A DNA stretch of 52,762 bases from Sphingomonas sp. SCN 67-18 (GCF_001724715.1 NZ_MEFG01000007.1:1-52762); one strand, 5' to 3'; positions 29,001-37,444 are shown, numbered from the stretch's first letter. Numbers and translations are program-made. The notes: generated by a model not told the origin, from the letters alone.

Positions 29001-29210
29001 CCGGTTTTCTACACCGATATCTATGTCAGCAAGCCGCTGGCCCTCGGCGGCACCCGGCCCGAATTTTTCCTGACGGTCAACAATCTGTTCAACCGCAAGG
29101 GACCGTTCTTCGTGACCGATCAGAATCCGGGGACGCAGCTTCCCACGGCCCGCAGCGTCTACGACATTGTCGGCCGCTATGCGACGATCGGCATCCGCGC
29201 GCGCTTTTGA
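26079..29210 (+). CDS. FecA-type TonB-dependent receptor with STN signalling domain
   Basis: The 1043-residue receptor has a signal peptide ending AAAQS, an STN domain (about residues 31-97: FSIASQSIADALILFSRQSGVQII, SLILDGTGLKWKRVDDHSIIV), a TonB-box-like DIVVTGSRIV, plug and barrel. The STN domain is what lets a receptor signal to FecR. The barrel is closely similar to the receptors at 19422 and 31650, including the surface CxxC (CVDC) and the ACAANPANPLC pair. GTG 26079 is chosen for its ribosome site (GAGGGAGAGG) and because the next ATG (26112) would cut the signal peptide. It forms one unit with the sigma and anti-sigma genes. Confidence 0.92.
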   Translation: MRGHNLVVACGMAAAFPVPAAAQSLEEVRSFSIASQSIADALILFSRQSGVQIISASTGRQRSSAVKGKFPARKAISLILDGTGLKWKRVDDHSIIVGPKSHAAPGAADQPAHPGDLKFGGHIASIAVPPSDIVVTGSRIVGEGTPPTPSMAVSTDMLAAHAPGSIAEGLYQLPVFQGSISAQQTQLVTTNRVRSGNYLNLRNLGPQRLLVLQDGYRLPPSGNNGGVDTNIIPQMLVERVEVVTGGASAVYGSDAVSGVVNYILDKRFTGLKTLAQAGYSTYGDAFSYRLGAAGGVALAEGRLRIQASAEYYSNDGIPRRSARPGGADLWVTGAFDPTLQAGPFGTADNPYVDYRNVTQTSFSPGGLIVSGPSGLINQQFLPNGTLAPFNPGASIGRPGYGQGGDGPDGCVDCTYVPRTTTGQIFGRASMDFGDGIEWFGQLSFNTATNAAENVNLFSGEVEVFADNPYLRQQLTPAQLDAMGGGSVTLRRYFREWDSRASRLGAIPSKQSMRSITVMTGLSGRLFGDWKWETIFTYGLTDLRSRTQEIRGDRFLAAVDSAAGPDGSPVCRVTLVAPDRFRDCRPLNIFGVGRADPGAVQWVLDESRWRTRNSLSLGGLNISGSLLSVPAGPVWFVLGGEIRRQHISQTSNSDPAVPVDFTGIRGGNGGVFRSTNVGVADGAYTIREIYAETTVPLLKGVPFADSLEVNGAYRYTHYSTSGSVETFKLGAAWQPIPDISFRGAYSRDVRAPSLFELFAGQTLLQNPVFDSVTNMTHIVLNRGGGDPNLTPERAGTITLGAALRPRSLPGLTGSLYYFDIKIKNAIATPGNTFQIFVACAANPANPLCNLIKRDSSGKPVEVLGISQNLSGLSIKGIDADFRYSAKLGKGRLTGRLVATYLMSYRRKDGSDVASVEYAGTADLPGFLASTYPLPRLRGNIDLSYSSRHFTIGLQERMIGAYAKSHIQHYLDNRVEPVFYTDIYVSKPLALGGTRPEFFLTVNNLFNRKGPFFVTDQNPGTQLPTARSVYDIVGRYATIGIRARF

Positions 29211-29492
29211 GAAAAATTCCGCGGTTCGTGACAATCAGATTCCGAAATTCATCCATCGCCCGTCAAGGCTAATAGAGAAGAATAACGGAGGAGATGGCGT
29301 GGCGAGATTGCGCGCAATGGCCGCATAGCGGCAAATATTCCGACATCTATAAACACATCTGATCTTTGGAGATCGATATTCCCTAATGAATATCGACCGG
29401 TATCGAGCGTATTTGCTTAATTTAAATATTCAGAATCCGTCATGAACGAGCGGATATTTCAATAAACCGGATCATTGGGAGCGGGAAGATTC
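29211..29492. promoter_or_regulatory. AT-rich leader before the second propeller-cytochrome gene
   Basis: This 282-bp gap has no gene. Its second half (about 29320-29465) is AT-rich like the leader before copy A. It contains a 24-bp inverted repeat listed separately. The two leaders share the short string GATCGAT but otherwise show no obvious alignment by eye. Confidence 0.5.
29373..29396. promoter_or_regulatory. 24-bp operator-like inverted repeat upstream of module B
   Basis: TCGATATTC (29373-29381), six bases, then GAATATCGA (29388-29396) form perfect 9-bp arms. The spacing and AT-rich setting suit a dimeric repressor or activator. It lies about 97 bp before the propeller-cytochrome start codon. 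No exact copy is seen upstream of module A. Confidence 0.45.
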
Positions 29493-31574
29493 ATGCGTAA
29501 GTTCCATTATTGCCTGCTGGCGCTGTCTCTTCCGGCTTATGCTGCCCTGAGTCAGGACGATCCCGGCGTCCGGATCGACAAGACTACCTTCCATTATAAT
29601 ATCCATCGCACCGGCTGGAACGACAAGGAGAAGATCCTGACGCCGGAGGCGGTGGCCAGCCATCGGTTCGGGCTGCTTTGGGAATCCCCCGAGCTCGATC
29701 GCTATGAGGGCCGCGAGCCGCGTTTGCAGGCTTCGCCACTCTATCTCGATTCCGTGACGATGGGCGAGGGGCCGTATAACGGCAAACGCTTCTCGGTCGC
29801 TTATCTCGCCTCGACCAACGGCTATGTCTATGCCGTCAACACCGCGCCGGCCAACGGCGTTGCGCCGGGCGCGATCCTGTGGCGGGCGAAGCTGGCCGAA
29901 AAGCCGTGCGGCAACGCGACCGAGATGATCGGCATATTGAGCACGCCGATCATCGATCTGGGCCAGAACCGCATCTATGTGAGCGCCTGCGACGCCGGCC
30001 AATGGTCCGTCCACGCCCTCGACGTGAGGAGCGGCAAGGGCGCGCCCAACTGGCCGCTCGCCATCGACGCGAAGAATGTGAACCGCCCCGGCGTGATCAA
30101 GAACGGGACCGCCTTTCCCTCTGTCGTCAACGTCAGCCGCGGCGCGGGCTGGTGGCAGCGCGGCGCGCTGAACCTGAGCCCGGACAAGAGCCGGCTCTAT
30201 CTCTCCTTCGGCAAGGACGGGCAGAGCGGCTGGCTGGTCAGCGTCGATACGCGGCAGGCGCGGGTCGCCTCCGCCTTTTCGACCACGCAGATCACGGACC
30301 AGATGCAGGGCGGCATGTGGGCGTCCGGCGGCCCCGCCGTCGACCCGCAGGGCCGTGTCTATATATCGACCGGCGCCAGCTTCCTTGTCGCCGTCACCAT
30401 GAAACTGGGGCTGAAGGGCGTCTATTCGGAAAGCCCGAACAGCTGGGGGCAATCCATCCTGCAGTTGCGCGACGACCCCAGGAGCGGGTTCCAGCTCACC
30501 GGCACCTACACGCCGTTCAACTATTGCCACGCCGTTTCGAAGGATATCGACCTGGGCAGCAGCGGCCCGATTGTCGTCGATCTGCCGGGCGCGTCGTCGA
30601 CCACGCCCCGGCTGCTGGCCTTCGGCGGCGGCAAGCAGGGCAATTTCTACCTGCTGAACCGCGACAAGATGCCGGGCAGCCTTGAGCAGCGCCACGCCTG
30701 CACCGACGATTCCGCATCCGACATGTCGCTGCTGGACCCCGACCCCCAGCCGCAATTCAACAAGCGCGGGCCGATCAACCTGTTCGGTCCCTATTCCGAA
30801 GATATCGGCATGCTCAATTCGGCGAAAAGCCGGTCGACCGCCGCCTATTTCTCGGATGGGGAGGGCAATCATTATGTCTTCGCCAGCGGCAGCAGCAAGA
30901 AGGGCGCGGATTTCTCCACGCCCACTGCGCCCGGCGTGGCGCGGGTGCGTCTCGTCACCCGGCCCGGCGAGGCGGCCCACCCCAAGCTGGACCAGCTTGA
31001 AGGCACGCAGACGCTGTTCAATCCCGGCTCGCCGGTCGTCACCAGCAATGGCGGCAAGGACGCCATCGTCTGGGTGATGGACCCCAATGCGCCGCGCCTC
31101 GCCTCGATGTACGGGCCCCGCGCGCCGCGCCCCACCCTTTATGCGTTCGATGCGAAGACGCTGCGGCTGCTCTGGAAGAGCGGACCCGACGATCTGTTCA
31201 CCGGCGGCAAATATAATGAGCCGGCCGTGGTCAACGGCATCGTGCTGGTCGGCACGGACAGGCTGCAGGCCTTCGGCATCCGCGCGACCAGCGCCATGGC
31301 CTATCGAAGGACGGGCGAAGGCAATCCCGGCGCGCCGGTGGCCCAGGCGGCGCCGATGAGCCCGGGGGCGGCGATTTTCGAGGAACGCTGCGCGGGTTGC
31401 CATACCGGCGGCAGCGCGCCGACCCCGCGCCAGCTGGCGGCCTTCACGCAGGAGCGGATCGTCGCGTCGCTGACCCATGGGGTGATGGCGCCCGTCGCCG
31501 CCGGGATGACCAAGGAACAGATCGAGCAGGTGGCGGTCTACATCAGGACCGCGCCGCAAGAGGCGAACGAATAG
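29493..31574 (+). CDS. Exported PQQ-type beta-propeller protein with C-terminal cytochrome c site (copy B)
   Basis: The 693-residue protein parallels the one at 17290: signal peptide MRKFHYCLLALSLPAYAALSQ, propeller body with the same repeats, and a cytochrome c end with CAGCH (633-637). Cys residues conserved in both copies outside the heme site are in PCG, SACD, NYCHAVSKD and (R/H)xxC before DSASD. Some patches are identical at the base level, such as 77 bases at 30828-30904. Copy B has a six-residue insertion near VVNVSRGAGWW. ATG 29493 begins the signal peptide. It leads module B with the receptor 75 bp downstream. Confidence 0.8.
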   Translation: MRKFHYCLLALSLPAYAALSQDDPGVRIDKTTFHYNIHRTGWNDKEKILTPEAVASHRFGLLWESPELDRYEGREPRLQASPLYLDSVTMGEGPYNGKRFSVAYLASTNGYVYAVNTAPANGVAPGAILWRAKLAEKPCGNATEMIGILSTPIIDLGQNRIYVSACDAGQWSVHALDVRSGKGAPNWPLAIDAKNVNRPGVIKNGTAFPSVVNVSRGAGWWQRGALNLSPDKSRLYLSFGKDGQSGWLVSVDTRQARVASAFSTTQITDQMQGGMWASGGPAVDPQGRVYISTGASFLVAVTMKLGLKGVYSESPNSWGQSILQLRDDPRSGFQLTGTYTPFNYCHAVSKDIDLGSSGPIVVDLPGASSTTPRLLAFGGGKQGNFYLLNRDKMPGSLEQRHACTDDSASDMSLLDPDPQPQFNKRGPINLFGPYSEDIGMLNSAKSRSTAAYFSDGEGNHYVFASGSSKKGADFSTPTAPGVARVRLVTRPGEAAHPKLDQLEGTQTLFNPGSPVVTSNGGKDAIVWVMDPNAPRLASMYGPRAPRPTLYAFDAKTLRLLWKSGPDDLFTGGKYNEPAVVNGIVLVGTDRLQAFGIRATSAMAYRRTGEGNPGAPVAQAAPMSPGAAIFEERCAGCHTGGSAPTPRQLAAFTQERIVASLTHGVMAPVAAGMTKEQIEQVAVYIRTAPQEANE

Positions 31575-31649
31575 CGCGCGCCGCTATGCACGCGGCCTGA
31601 GAGCGGCCGCTCGAACATATTACCGACAAGAAAAAGGGGAAGGTTCACC

Positions 31650-34553
31650 ATGTCCTTATCCATGGCCATCATGTCGCTGTTGTCCAGCGCAAGCGCCGCC
31701 GCCGTTGTTCAGCCGATGGAGCCCGCCGATGCGCTCCAGCCCGATCCCGTCATGCAGGATCAGGCGGTCGCCGATGCGGGCGCCGCCGGGGAAGGCGCAG
31801 CCGGGCAGTCCGGCGACATCGTCGTCACCGGATCGCGCATCGTGCGCGACGGCACCCGCGCGCCGACGCCGCTGACGGTGGTCAGCTCGGAATCGCTGGC
31901 GGCCAATTCGCCGCAGGGCATTGCCGAGGGGCTGAACCAGCTGCCCATCTTCCAGGGCGCGATCAACGCCCAGATGACCCAGCTCGTCTCGTCCAACCGC
32001 GTGCGCTCCGGCAACTATATGAACCTGCGCTATCTCGGGCCGACGCGCGTGCTCGTCCTGCAGGACGGTTATCGCCTGCCGCCCAGCGGCAATAATGGCG
32101 GTGTCGACACCAACATCATCCCGCAGCTGCTGATCGAGCGGGTCGAGGTCGTCACCGGCGGCGCTTCGGCGGTCTACGGGTCGGACGCCGTTTCCGGCGT
32201 GGTCAACTACATCATCGACAAGCGGTTCACCGGCATCAAGACGCTCGCCCAGGCCGGCATCTCGCATTATGGCGACGCCTTCTCCTACCGGCTGGGCGCG
32301 GCCGCCGGGGCCGCGATGCTGGACAATCGGCTCAACATCCAGCTCAGCGCCGAATATTATCTGAACGAGGGCATTCCGCGCCGCAACCGCGGGGCCGACG
32401 AACTGTGGATGAACGGCTCGGTGGATACCACGCTCGCTTCGGGCGCGCCGGGATCGAAGAACAACCCGTTCATCGACTATCCCAATGTCTACCGGAACAC
32501 GACCTCCAAGGGCGGCCTGATCTTCGCCGGGCCGGCCGGGTTCGTGAACATGCAGTTCCTGCCCTCGGGCGCGCTCGCGCCGTTCGATCTGGGCACGCCG
32601 ATCGGCCGGCCCGGTTTTGGCCAGGGCGGCGATGCGCCGGCCCAGTGCAGCGAATGCTATCTCGTTCCCAAATCCTCGACGGCCCAGCTTTTCGGGCGGA
32701 TGACCTATGATTTCGGGTCGGACACGGTCGGCTTCATCCAGGCCAGCCTGAACGAGGCCAAGAATTACGGCGAGAATGTCTATGCGACCAGCGGCGACGT
32801 GTTCATTTATGCCGACAACTATTATCTCAACCAGCAGCTGACCCCTGCCCAGCTGACCGCACTGGGCGGCCAGCGCCTGTCCCTGCGCCGCAATTTCGGG
32901 GAATGGGACACCCAGGCGGACCGGCTGGGCGTGATCGCCAGCAACCAGAACCTGAAATCCTTCGTCATCAACGGCGGCCTGTCCGGCGGCCTGTTCGGCG
33001 ACTGGAAGTGGGATACGGCGGTCACTTACGGCCTCACCGATTTCAAGAGCACCACCTATGACGAGATCAGGAGCGATCGCCTGCTCGCCGCCATCGACGT
33101 CGTGGCCGGCCCCGGCGGCGCCCCGGTATGCCGGGTGACGCAGGTTTCCACCCGCTTTCCGGATTGCAAGCCGCTGAACATCCTCGGCGAAGGCCGCTCC
33201 GATCCCGCCGCCCGGCAGTGGGTGATGGAGGATTCGAAATGGGGGGTGAAGAACCACCTCTATTTCGGCAGCCTGAACTTCACCGGCCCGCTTTTCTCCA
33301 CCTGGGCCGGGCCGGTGTCGCTGGCCTTCGGCGCTGAATATCGCAAGCAGAAGCTGATCCAGACCAGCAACAGCGATCCCGGCGTGCCGGTCGATTTCAC
33401 CGGCATACGCGGCGGCAATGGCGGCGTCTTCCGGGGCACCAATGTCGGCGTCGCCAACGGCGCGTACAACGTCAAGGAACTCTACGCCGAAACCGTCATT
33501 CCGCTGGTCAAGGATGCCAGCTTCACCGATTCACTGGAGATCAACGCCGCGTTCCGCCATGCCGACTATTCGACGAGCGGCGGCGTCAACACCTGGAAGA
33601 TCGGCACCACCTGGGAGCCGATCAGCGACATCATCGTGCGCGCCGCGCTGTCGCAGGACATTCGCGCGCCATCGCTGATCGAGTTGTACGGCGCGGTGAC
33701 GGTGCAGGAACGCTCGGTCTTCGATCCCGTGACCAACGCGATCCATACTGTCAGGAACCCCAGCGGCGGCAACCTGAACCTCCGGCCGGAAAAGGCGGAT
33801 ACGCTCACCATGGGCGTGGTGCTGAAGCCGTCCTTCGCGCCCGGGCTTTATGGGTCGATCGACTATTTCGACATCAGGATCAACGACGCCATCGGCACGC
33901 CGGGCACCATCCTGCAGATCTTCGATGCCTGTACCGCGAACCAGGCCAGCCCGCTGTGCAACCTCATCATCCGCGACGCCAGCAACAACCCGGTGGAAAT
34001 ATCGGGCATGAACGAGAATGTCGCCGTGGTCAGCACCAAGGGCATCGATTTCGAGTTCGGCTACCGTGCGCCGGTGTTCGACGGCAACCTGTCGGTGCGG
34101 CTGCTGGGGACGCGGCTGACCTCGTATAAGCGGCAGGACACCAACGCCGTGCCCATCGTCGAATATGTCGGCACGGCGGACCTGCCGGGGCTGCTCACTT
34201 CCGTCTATCCCCTGCCCAAATGGCGCGGCAACCTGGATGTCTCCTATTCCACCGACAGCTTCACCATCGGCGTGCAGCAGCGGATGATCGGCTCCTACAT
34301 CAAGTCGCGCGGTCTTCAGCACTGGGTGGATAACAGCATCGGCAAGGTGTTCTACACCGACCTGAATTTCTCGACCAACGTGGAGGCGTTCGGCGGGCAG
34401 TCGCAATTCTTCATCACGGTGAACAACGCCTTCAACCGCAAGGGGCCTTTCTTCGTGACCGATCAGTTCCCCGGCAGCCAGCCGCCGACCGCGCGGACCA
34501 TGTACGACATCATGGGCCGTTATGTGACCGTGGGCATCCGGGGCAGGTTTTGA
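31650..34553 (+). CDS. TonB-dependent outer-membrane receptor (module B)
   Basis: The 967-residue receptor lacks an STN domain and closely resembles the module A receptor: GDIVVTGSRIV, TPLTVVSSESLAANSPQGIAE, LRYLGPTRVLVLQDGYRLP, a CxxC (CSEC) and ACTANQASPLC in loops, and a C-terminal Phe. Like its module A counterpart its export signal (MSLSMAIMSLLSSASAAA) has no positive charge. The ribosome site is AAAAGGGGAAGG. Main differences from the module A copy lie in surface loops (for example LNEGIPRRNRGADELW), which may alter substrate choice. Confidence 0.93.
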   Translation: MSLSMAIMSLLSSASAAAVVQPMEPADALQPDPVMQDQAVADAGAAGEGAAGQSGDIVVTGSRIVRDGTRAPTPLTVVSSESLAANSPQGIAEGLNQLPIFQGAINAQMTQLVSSNRVRSGNYMNLRYLGPTRVLVLQDGYRLPPSGNNGGVDTNIIPQLLIERVEVVTGGASAVYGSDAVSGVVNYIIDKRFTGIKTLAQAGISHYGDAFSYRLGAAAGAAMLDNRLNIQLSAEYYLNEGIPRRNRGADELWMNGSVDTTLASGAPGSKNNPFIDYPNVYRNTTSKGGLIFAGPAGFVNMQFLPSGALAPFDLGTPIGRPGFGQGGDAPAQCSECYLVPKSSTAQLFGRMTYDFGSDTVGFIQASLNEAKNYGENVYATSGDVFIYADNYYLNQQLTPAQLTALGGQRLSLRRNFGEWDTQADRLGVIASNQNLKSFVINGGLSGGLFGDWKWDTAVTYGLTDFKSTTYDEIRSDRLLAAIDVVAGPGGAPVCRVTQVSTRFPDCKPLNILGEGRSDPAARQWVMEDSKWGVKNHLYFGSLNFTGPLFSTWAGPVSLAFGAEYRKQKLIQTSNSDPGVPVDFTGIRGGNGGVFRGTNVGVANGAYNVKELYAETVIPLVKDASFTDSLEINAAFRHADYSTSGGVNTWKIGTTWEPISDIIVRAALSQDIRAPSLIELYGAVTVQERSVFDPVTNAIHTVRNPSGGNLNLRPEKADTLTMGVVLKPSFAPGLYGSIDYFDIRINDAIGTPGTILQIFDACTANQASPLCNLIIRDASNNPVEISGMNENVAVVSTKGIDFEFGYRAPVFDGNLSVRLLGTRLTSYKRQDTNAVPIVEYVGTADLPGLLTSVYPLPKWRGNLDVSYSTDSFTIGVQQRMIGSYIKSRGLQHWVDNSIGKVFYTDLNFSTNVEAFGGQSQFFITVNNAFNRKGPFFVTDQFPGSQPPTARTMYDIMGRYVTVGIRGRF

Positions 34554-34571
34554 CCTGGATCGCCCCGTGAC

Positions 34572-34588
34572 CGGCGGGCGGCCCGCCG
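34572..34588 (+). terminator. GC-rich hairpin after module B receptor
   Basis: CGGCGGGC (34572-34579), one base, then GCCCGCCG (34581-34588), followed by TTTCTC, sits 18 bases after the receptor stop. A second inverted repeat follows: ATTCCAG (34595-34601) with CTGGAAT (34621-34627), enclosing CATCT-CCCA-AGATG. Together they may partly end or process the transcript before the DUF1080 gene, in the same place as the long hairpin of module A. Confidence 0.5.
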
Positions 34589-34717
34589 TTTCTCATTCCA
34601 GTCGAACATCTCCCAAGATGCTGGAATTACTCGGGTCGTTCGAGCTCTCCCCCTCCTGAGTTCGGGCGGCCCATTTTTTCGGTCTTTGAACGCTCCCATC
34701 GCAAATGAGGTGCCGGC

Positions 34718-35593
34718 ATGCGCTTTCTTCCGAATATCACCGTCGCCCTGGCGTTCGCCATGGCCGCGCCCATCGCCCCCGCTGCGGCTGAGCCGCTGCC
34801 GCCCGGATTCGTTTCTCTGTTCGACGGCAGGACGCTGGCGGGGTGGCGGGGCGATCCGCGGGTCTGGTCGGTCAGGGACGGGGCGATCAGCGCGACGACG
34901 GACAAGGCGCTTTCGCACAACACCTATCTGATCCACGATAGCAGGTTCAGGAATTTCGAGATCAGGCTGAAATATCGCTTCCTGAAGGAGGCGGGCAATT
35001 CCGGCCTGCAGTTCCGCAGCGGCCTGATGGAGGGCGATTTCGTGCTGGGCGGACTGCAGGCGAACATCACGCCGTTGCCGACCGAGAATTGCGGCCGCCC
35101 GCGCTGCGGGCCGGAACGGTTCGGCATGTTGTATGACGAGCTGAGCCGGCAGGAGCTGGTCATGCTGGGCGAGCAGTCCACCATCACCCGCCGGCAGATG
35201 ACCACCGGCGGCTTCGGCCAGATCGTGCGCACCGTTTCCGGCACCACCAACCCGCCGGCGGACATATTGAAGGCCGTGCACATGGCGCCGGAATGGAATG
35301 AGGTGGTGGTGATCGCCTTTGAAGGGCGGATCGTCCATGCGATCAACAACATGGTGCTGTTCGACGCGCACGACAATGATCCGCTCGCGCCGACCGAGGG
35401 GCTGATCGGCCTGCAGGCCCATGCCGACGGCGCCGTCGATTTCCAGTTCAAGGATATCGCGATCAAGCCGCTCGACAGCTTCCCGGACATTAGCGGCCGG
35501 TTCGTCTACAAGCTGCAGACGCTGGCCGAGCCGCGCGCCAGCTATCGCGACGTGCAGCTTTCGGACGGCAAGCTGCACGTGCCGGCGCCCTAG
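34718..35593 (+). CDS. Exported DUF1080 protein (module B)
   Basis: The 291-residue protein has a Sec signal ending PAAAEP and no lipobox. The DUF1080 domain reads FVSLFDGRTLAGWRGDPRVWSVRDGAIS, FEIRLKYRFLKEAGNSGLQFRSG, ERFGMLYDELSRQELVMLGEQ, HAINNMVLFDAHDNDP and DFQFKDIAIKPL. The FGMLYDE...QELVMLGEQ section pairs it with the module A protein at 23298 rather than with the lipoprotein at 22415. Family members act on 3-keto-glycosides; here the substrate is unknown. It is the last gene of module B, and its stop lies 16 bp from the end of the convergent dehydrogenase gene. Confidence 0.85.
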   Translation: MRFLPNITVALAFAMAAPIAPAAAEPLPPGFVSLFDGRTLAGWRGDPRVWSVRDGAISATTDKALSHNTYLIHDSRFRNFEIRLKYRFLKEAGNSGLQFRSGLMEGDFVLGGLQANITPLPTENCGRPRCGPERFGMLYDELSRQELVMLGEQSTITRRQMTTGGFGQIVRTVSGTTNPPADILKAVHMAPEWNEVVVIAFEGRIVHAINNMVLFDAHDNDPLAPTEGLIGLQAHADGAVDFQFKDIAIKPLDSFPDISGRFVYKLQTLAEPRASYRDVQLSDGKLHVPAP

Positions 35594-35609
35594 CCGCCGG
35601 TCCGCACCG

Positions 35610-36707
35610 TCATGCGCGCCCGGCCAGGATCGATCGGTCGATGGCGGCGATGTCCGGACAGCCGGTGAGCGCCATCGCCAGCTCCAGCTCTGCGCGCAGC
35701 AGGCGCAGGACATGGGCGACGCCGACCGCGCCCGCCGCGGCGAGCGCGAAGATATAGGGGCGGCCGACCAGCACTGCGCCGGCGCCGAGCGCAAGCGCGC
35801 GGAGCACGTCTGTGCCGCGCCTGACGCCGCCGTCCATCAGCAGCGGCACGGCGCCCGCGACCGTATCCGCGATGGGGGGCAGCAGGTCGATGGCGGCGGC
35901 GGCGCCGTCGAGCGAGCGGCCGCCATGGTTGGACACGATGATGCCGTCCGCGCCCGCGTCGATCGCGCGCCGCGCATCCCCCGCATCGGCAATCCCCTTC
36001 AGCAGGATCGGGAGCCGGGTGAGCCCGCGCAGCCAGCCGATCGCCTCCCAAGTCGGCGCGGCGGCCGCCAGCGGCGTGCCGAACAGCAGTGCGTCCCGTG
36101 GGGCGGGCGGCAATCCCCTCATGCCGCGCAGGTTCACCGCCTCGATGCCGGCGGGCAGGGCGAAGCCGGCGCGCTGCTCGCGCCAGCGCATGCCGGTGGC
36201 GGGCGCGTCCACCGTCACCACCAGCGCGCGATAGCCAGCCTCCTCCGCCCGGCGGACCAGCGCGGCGGTGAAGGCGCGGTCGGGCTGGATATAGAGCTGG
36301 AACCAGAGTGGCCGGGTGGCCAGGCCGGCCAGGTCGGCCAGGTCGACGCTGGCCTGGGTGCTGACCACGGCCACCGTATCCAGTGCGCCGGCCGCGTGGA
36401 CGGTCGCATATTCGCCGTCGCCATGCGCCATGCGCTGGAACGCCACCGGCGCGAGCAGGATCGGCGCGGCGAGGTCTAGCCCGAGCAGGCGGGTGCGCGT
36501 CGTCGCGGTGGACAGGTCGCGCAGCGCGCGGGGCCTGAGCGGCAGGCGGTCGAACGCCGCGACATTCTCGCGCCGCGTCCACTCATCGCCCGCGCCGCCG
36601 GCGAAATAGGCCCAGGCCGCCGCGCTCATCCGTTCGCGCGCGAGCGGCTCATAATCGGTGACGGCGGCGACGCTGGCGGGAATCGCGTCCAGCGGGGGCA
36701 GGGTCAT
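35610..36707 (-). CDS. FMN-dependent alpha-hydroxy-acid dehydrogenase
   Basis: The 365-residue TIM-barrel enzyme has the family's active-site residues: AYFAGGAGDEWT near the N-terminus, FQLYIQPDR, the Lys in PILLKGI, the catalytic His and Arg in VSNHGGRSLDG, and the FMN phosphate site MDGGVRRGTDVLRALALGA. The family oxidises L-lactate, glycolate, mandelate and similar acids. ATG 36707 overlaps the piuC stop by four bases (ATGA); an ATG four codons upstream is weaker. Being coupled to an iron-uptake hydroxylase gene is unusual. The substrate could be a hydroxy acid from siderophore breakdown (speculative) or lactate. Confidence 0.9.
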   Translation of the reverse strand: MTLPPLDAIPASVAAVTDYEPLARERMSAAAWAYFAGGAGDEWTRRENVAAFDRLPLRPRALRDLSTATTRTRLLGLDLAAPILLAPVAFQRMAHGDGEYATVHAAGALDTVAVVSTQASVDLADLAGLATRPLWFQLYIQPDRAFTAALVRRAEEAGYRALVVTVDAPATGMRWREQRAGFALPAGIEAVNLRGMRGLPPAPRDALLFGTPLAAAAPTWEAIGWLRGLTRLPILLKGIADAGDARRAIDAGADGIIVSNHGGRSLDGAAAAIDLLPPIADTVAGAVPLLMDGGVRRGTDVLRALALGAGAVLVGRPYIFALAAAGAVGVAHVLRLLRAELELAMALTGCPDIAAIDRSILAGRA

Positions 36708-37384
36708 GTCTCCGCCCATTCGCGCAGCAGATTGTGATAGAGGCCGGTCAGCCGCACCACCTCCGGGTCCGCCATGTCGCGCGCGGCCAGCGTCTGGATG
36801 CTGTCGTCCAGCTCCAGCAGGAGCGCGCGGCGGGCATGGCTGCGCACCAGGCTCTGTATCCAGAAAAAGGCGGCCAGCCGCGCCCCGCGCACAACCGGCA
36901 TCACCTGATGAAGCGAATTGGCGGGATAGAGCAGCAAATGCCCGGCGGGCAGCTTAACCTGCTGTCGCCCCACGCCGAATTCAGCGACCAGTTCTCCCCC
37001 GTCATAGCTTTCGGGATCGCTGAGGAAGAGCGTGGCCGAAAGGTCGCTGCGCACCCGTTCCCGCGTGCCCGGCGCGCTGAACACGGCGCTGTCGATATGA
37101 CGGCCATAGGCGCCGCCGCCGGCATAGAGGTTGAAGCGCGGCGGCAGGATGCGCAGCGGCACCGCGCTGGCGACGAAGCGCGGCGTCGCCGCCAGCCGCG
37201 CGACGATTTCGGCGCCGATCTCCGCGCCCAGCGGATCATTGTCGGCAAGCTGCAAATTGGTCTTCGCCCGCGCCGCGACATGCCCGGCGGTGCCCGCGCC
37301 GTCGCGCCAGCCGGCCTGTTCCAGCCGGGCACGGATTCCGGCCGTCTCCTCGGGTGAGAATATGGCCGGAATCTCGATCAACAT
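36704..37384 (-). CDS. piuC: PKHD-type Fe(II)/2-oxoglutarate hydroxylase PiuC/YbiX
   Basis: The 226-residue protein has the 2OG-oxygenase iron triad His96-x-Asp98 (GRHIDSAVF) and His159 (NSLHQVMPV), with Arg169 for 2-oxoglutarate (RLAAFFWIQS). The RVRSDLSATLFLSDPESYDGGEL segment is diagnostic of the PiuC/YbiX subfamily. These proteins are always found beside catecholate siderophore receptors such as Fiu and PiuA, as here (receptor ends 60 bp upstream), but their substrate is not settled. Cotranscribed with the receptor and the downstream dehydrogenase. Confidence 0.94.
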   Translation of the reverse strand: MLIEIPAIFSPEETAGIRARLEQAGWRDGAGTAGHVAARAKTNLQLADNDPLGAEIGAEIVARLAATPRFVASAVPLRILPPRFNLYAGGGAYGRHIDSAVFSAPGTRERVRSDLSATLFLSDPESYDGGELVAEFGVGRQQVKLPAGHLLLYPANSLHQVMPVVRGARLAAFFWIQSLVRSHARRALLLELDDSIQTLAARDMADPEVVRLTGLYHNLLREWAET

Positions 37385-37444
37385 GCCCGGTCCCCGTTGT
37401 TCAGCCGCCCGTCGCCGCAGGCGTTGCGGGGGCGGCGACCGCGA

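Larger units (their letters stand above)
17290..35593 (+). repeat. Paired paralogous modules (propeller-cytochrome, receptor, DUF1080)
   Basis: Module A (17290-24230) and module B (29493-35593) repeat the same gene order in the same direction, separated by the FecI/FecR/FecA-type unit (24414-29210). Module A has an extra DUF1080 lipoprotein. A 77-base run at 18625-18701 is identical to 30828-30904, so the copies derive from a duplication and may still exchange sequence. Confidence 0.85.
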
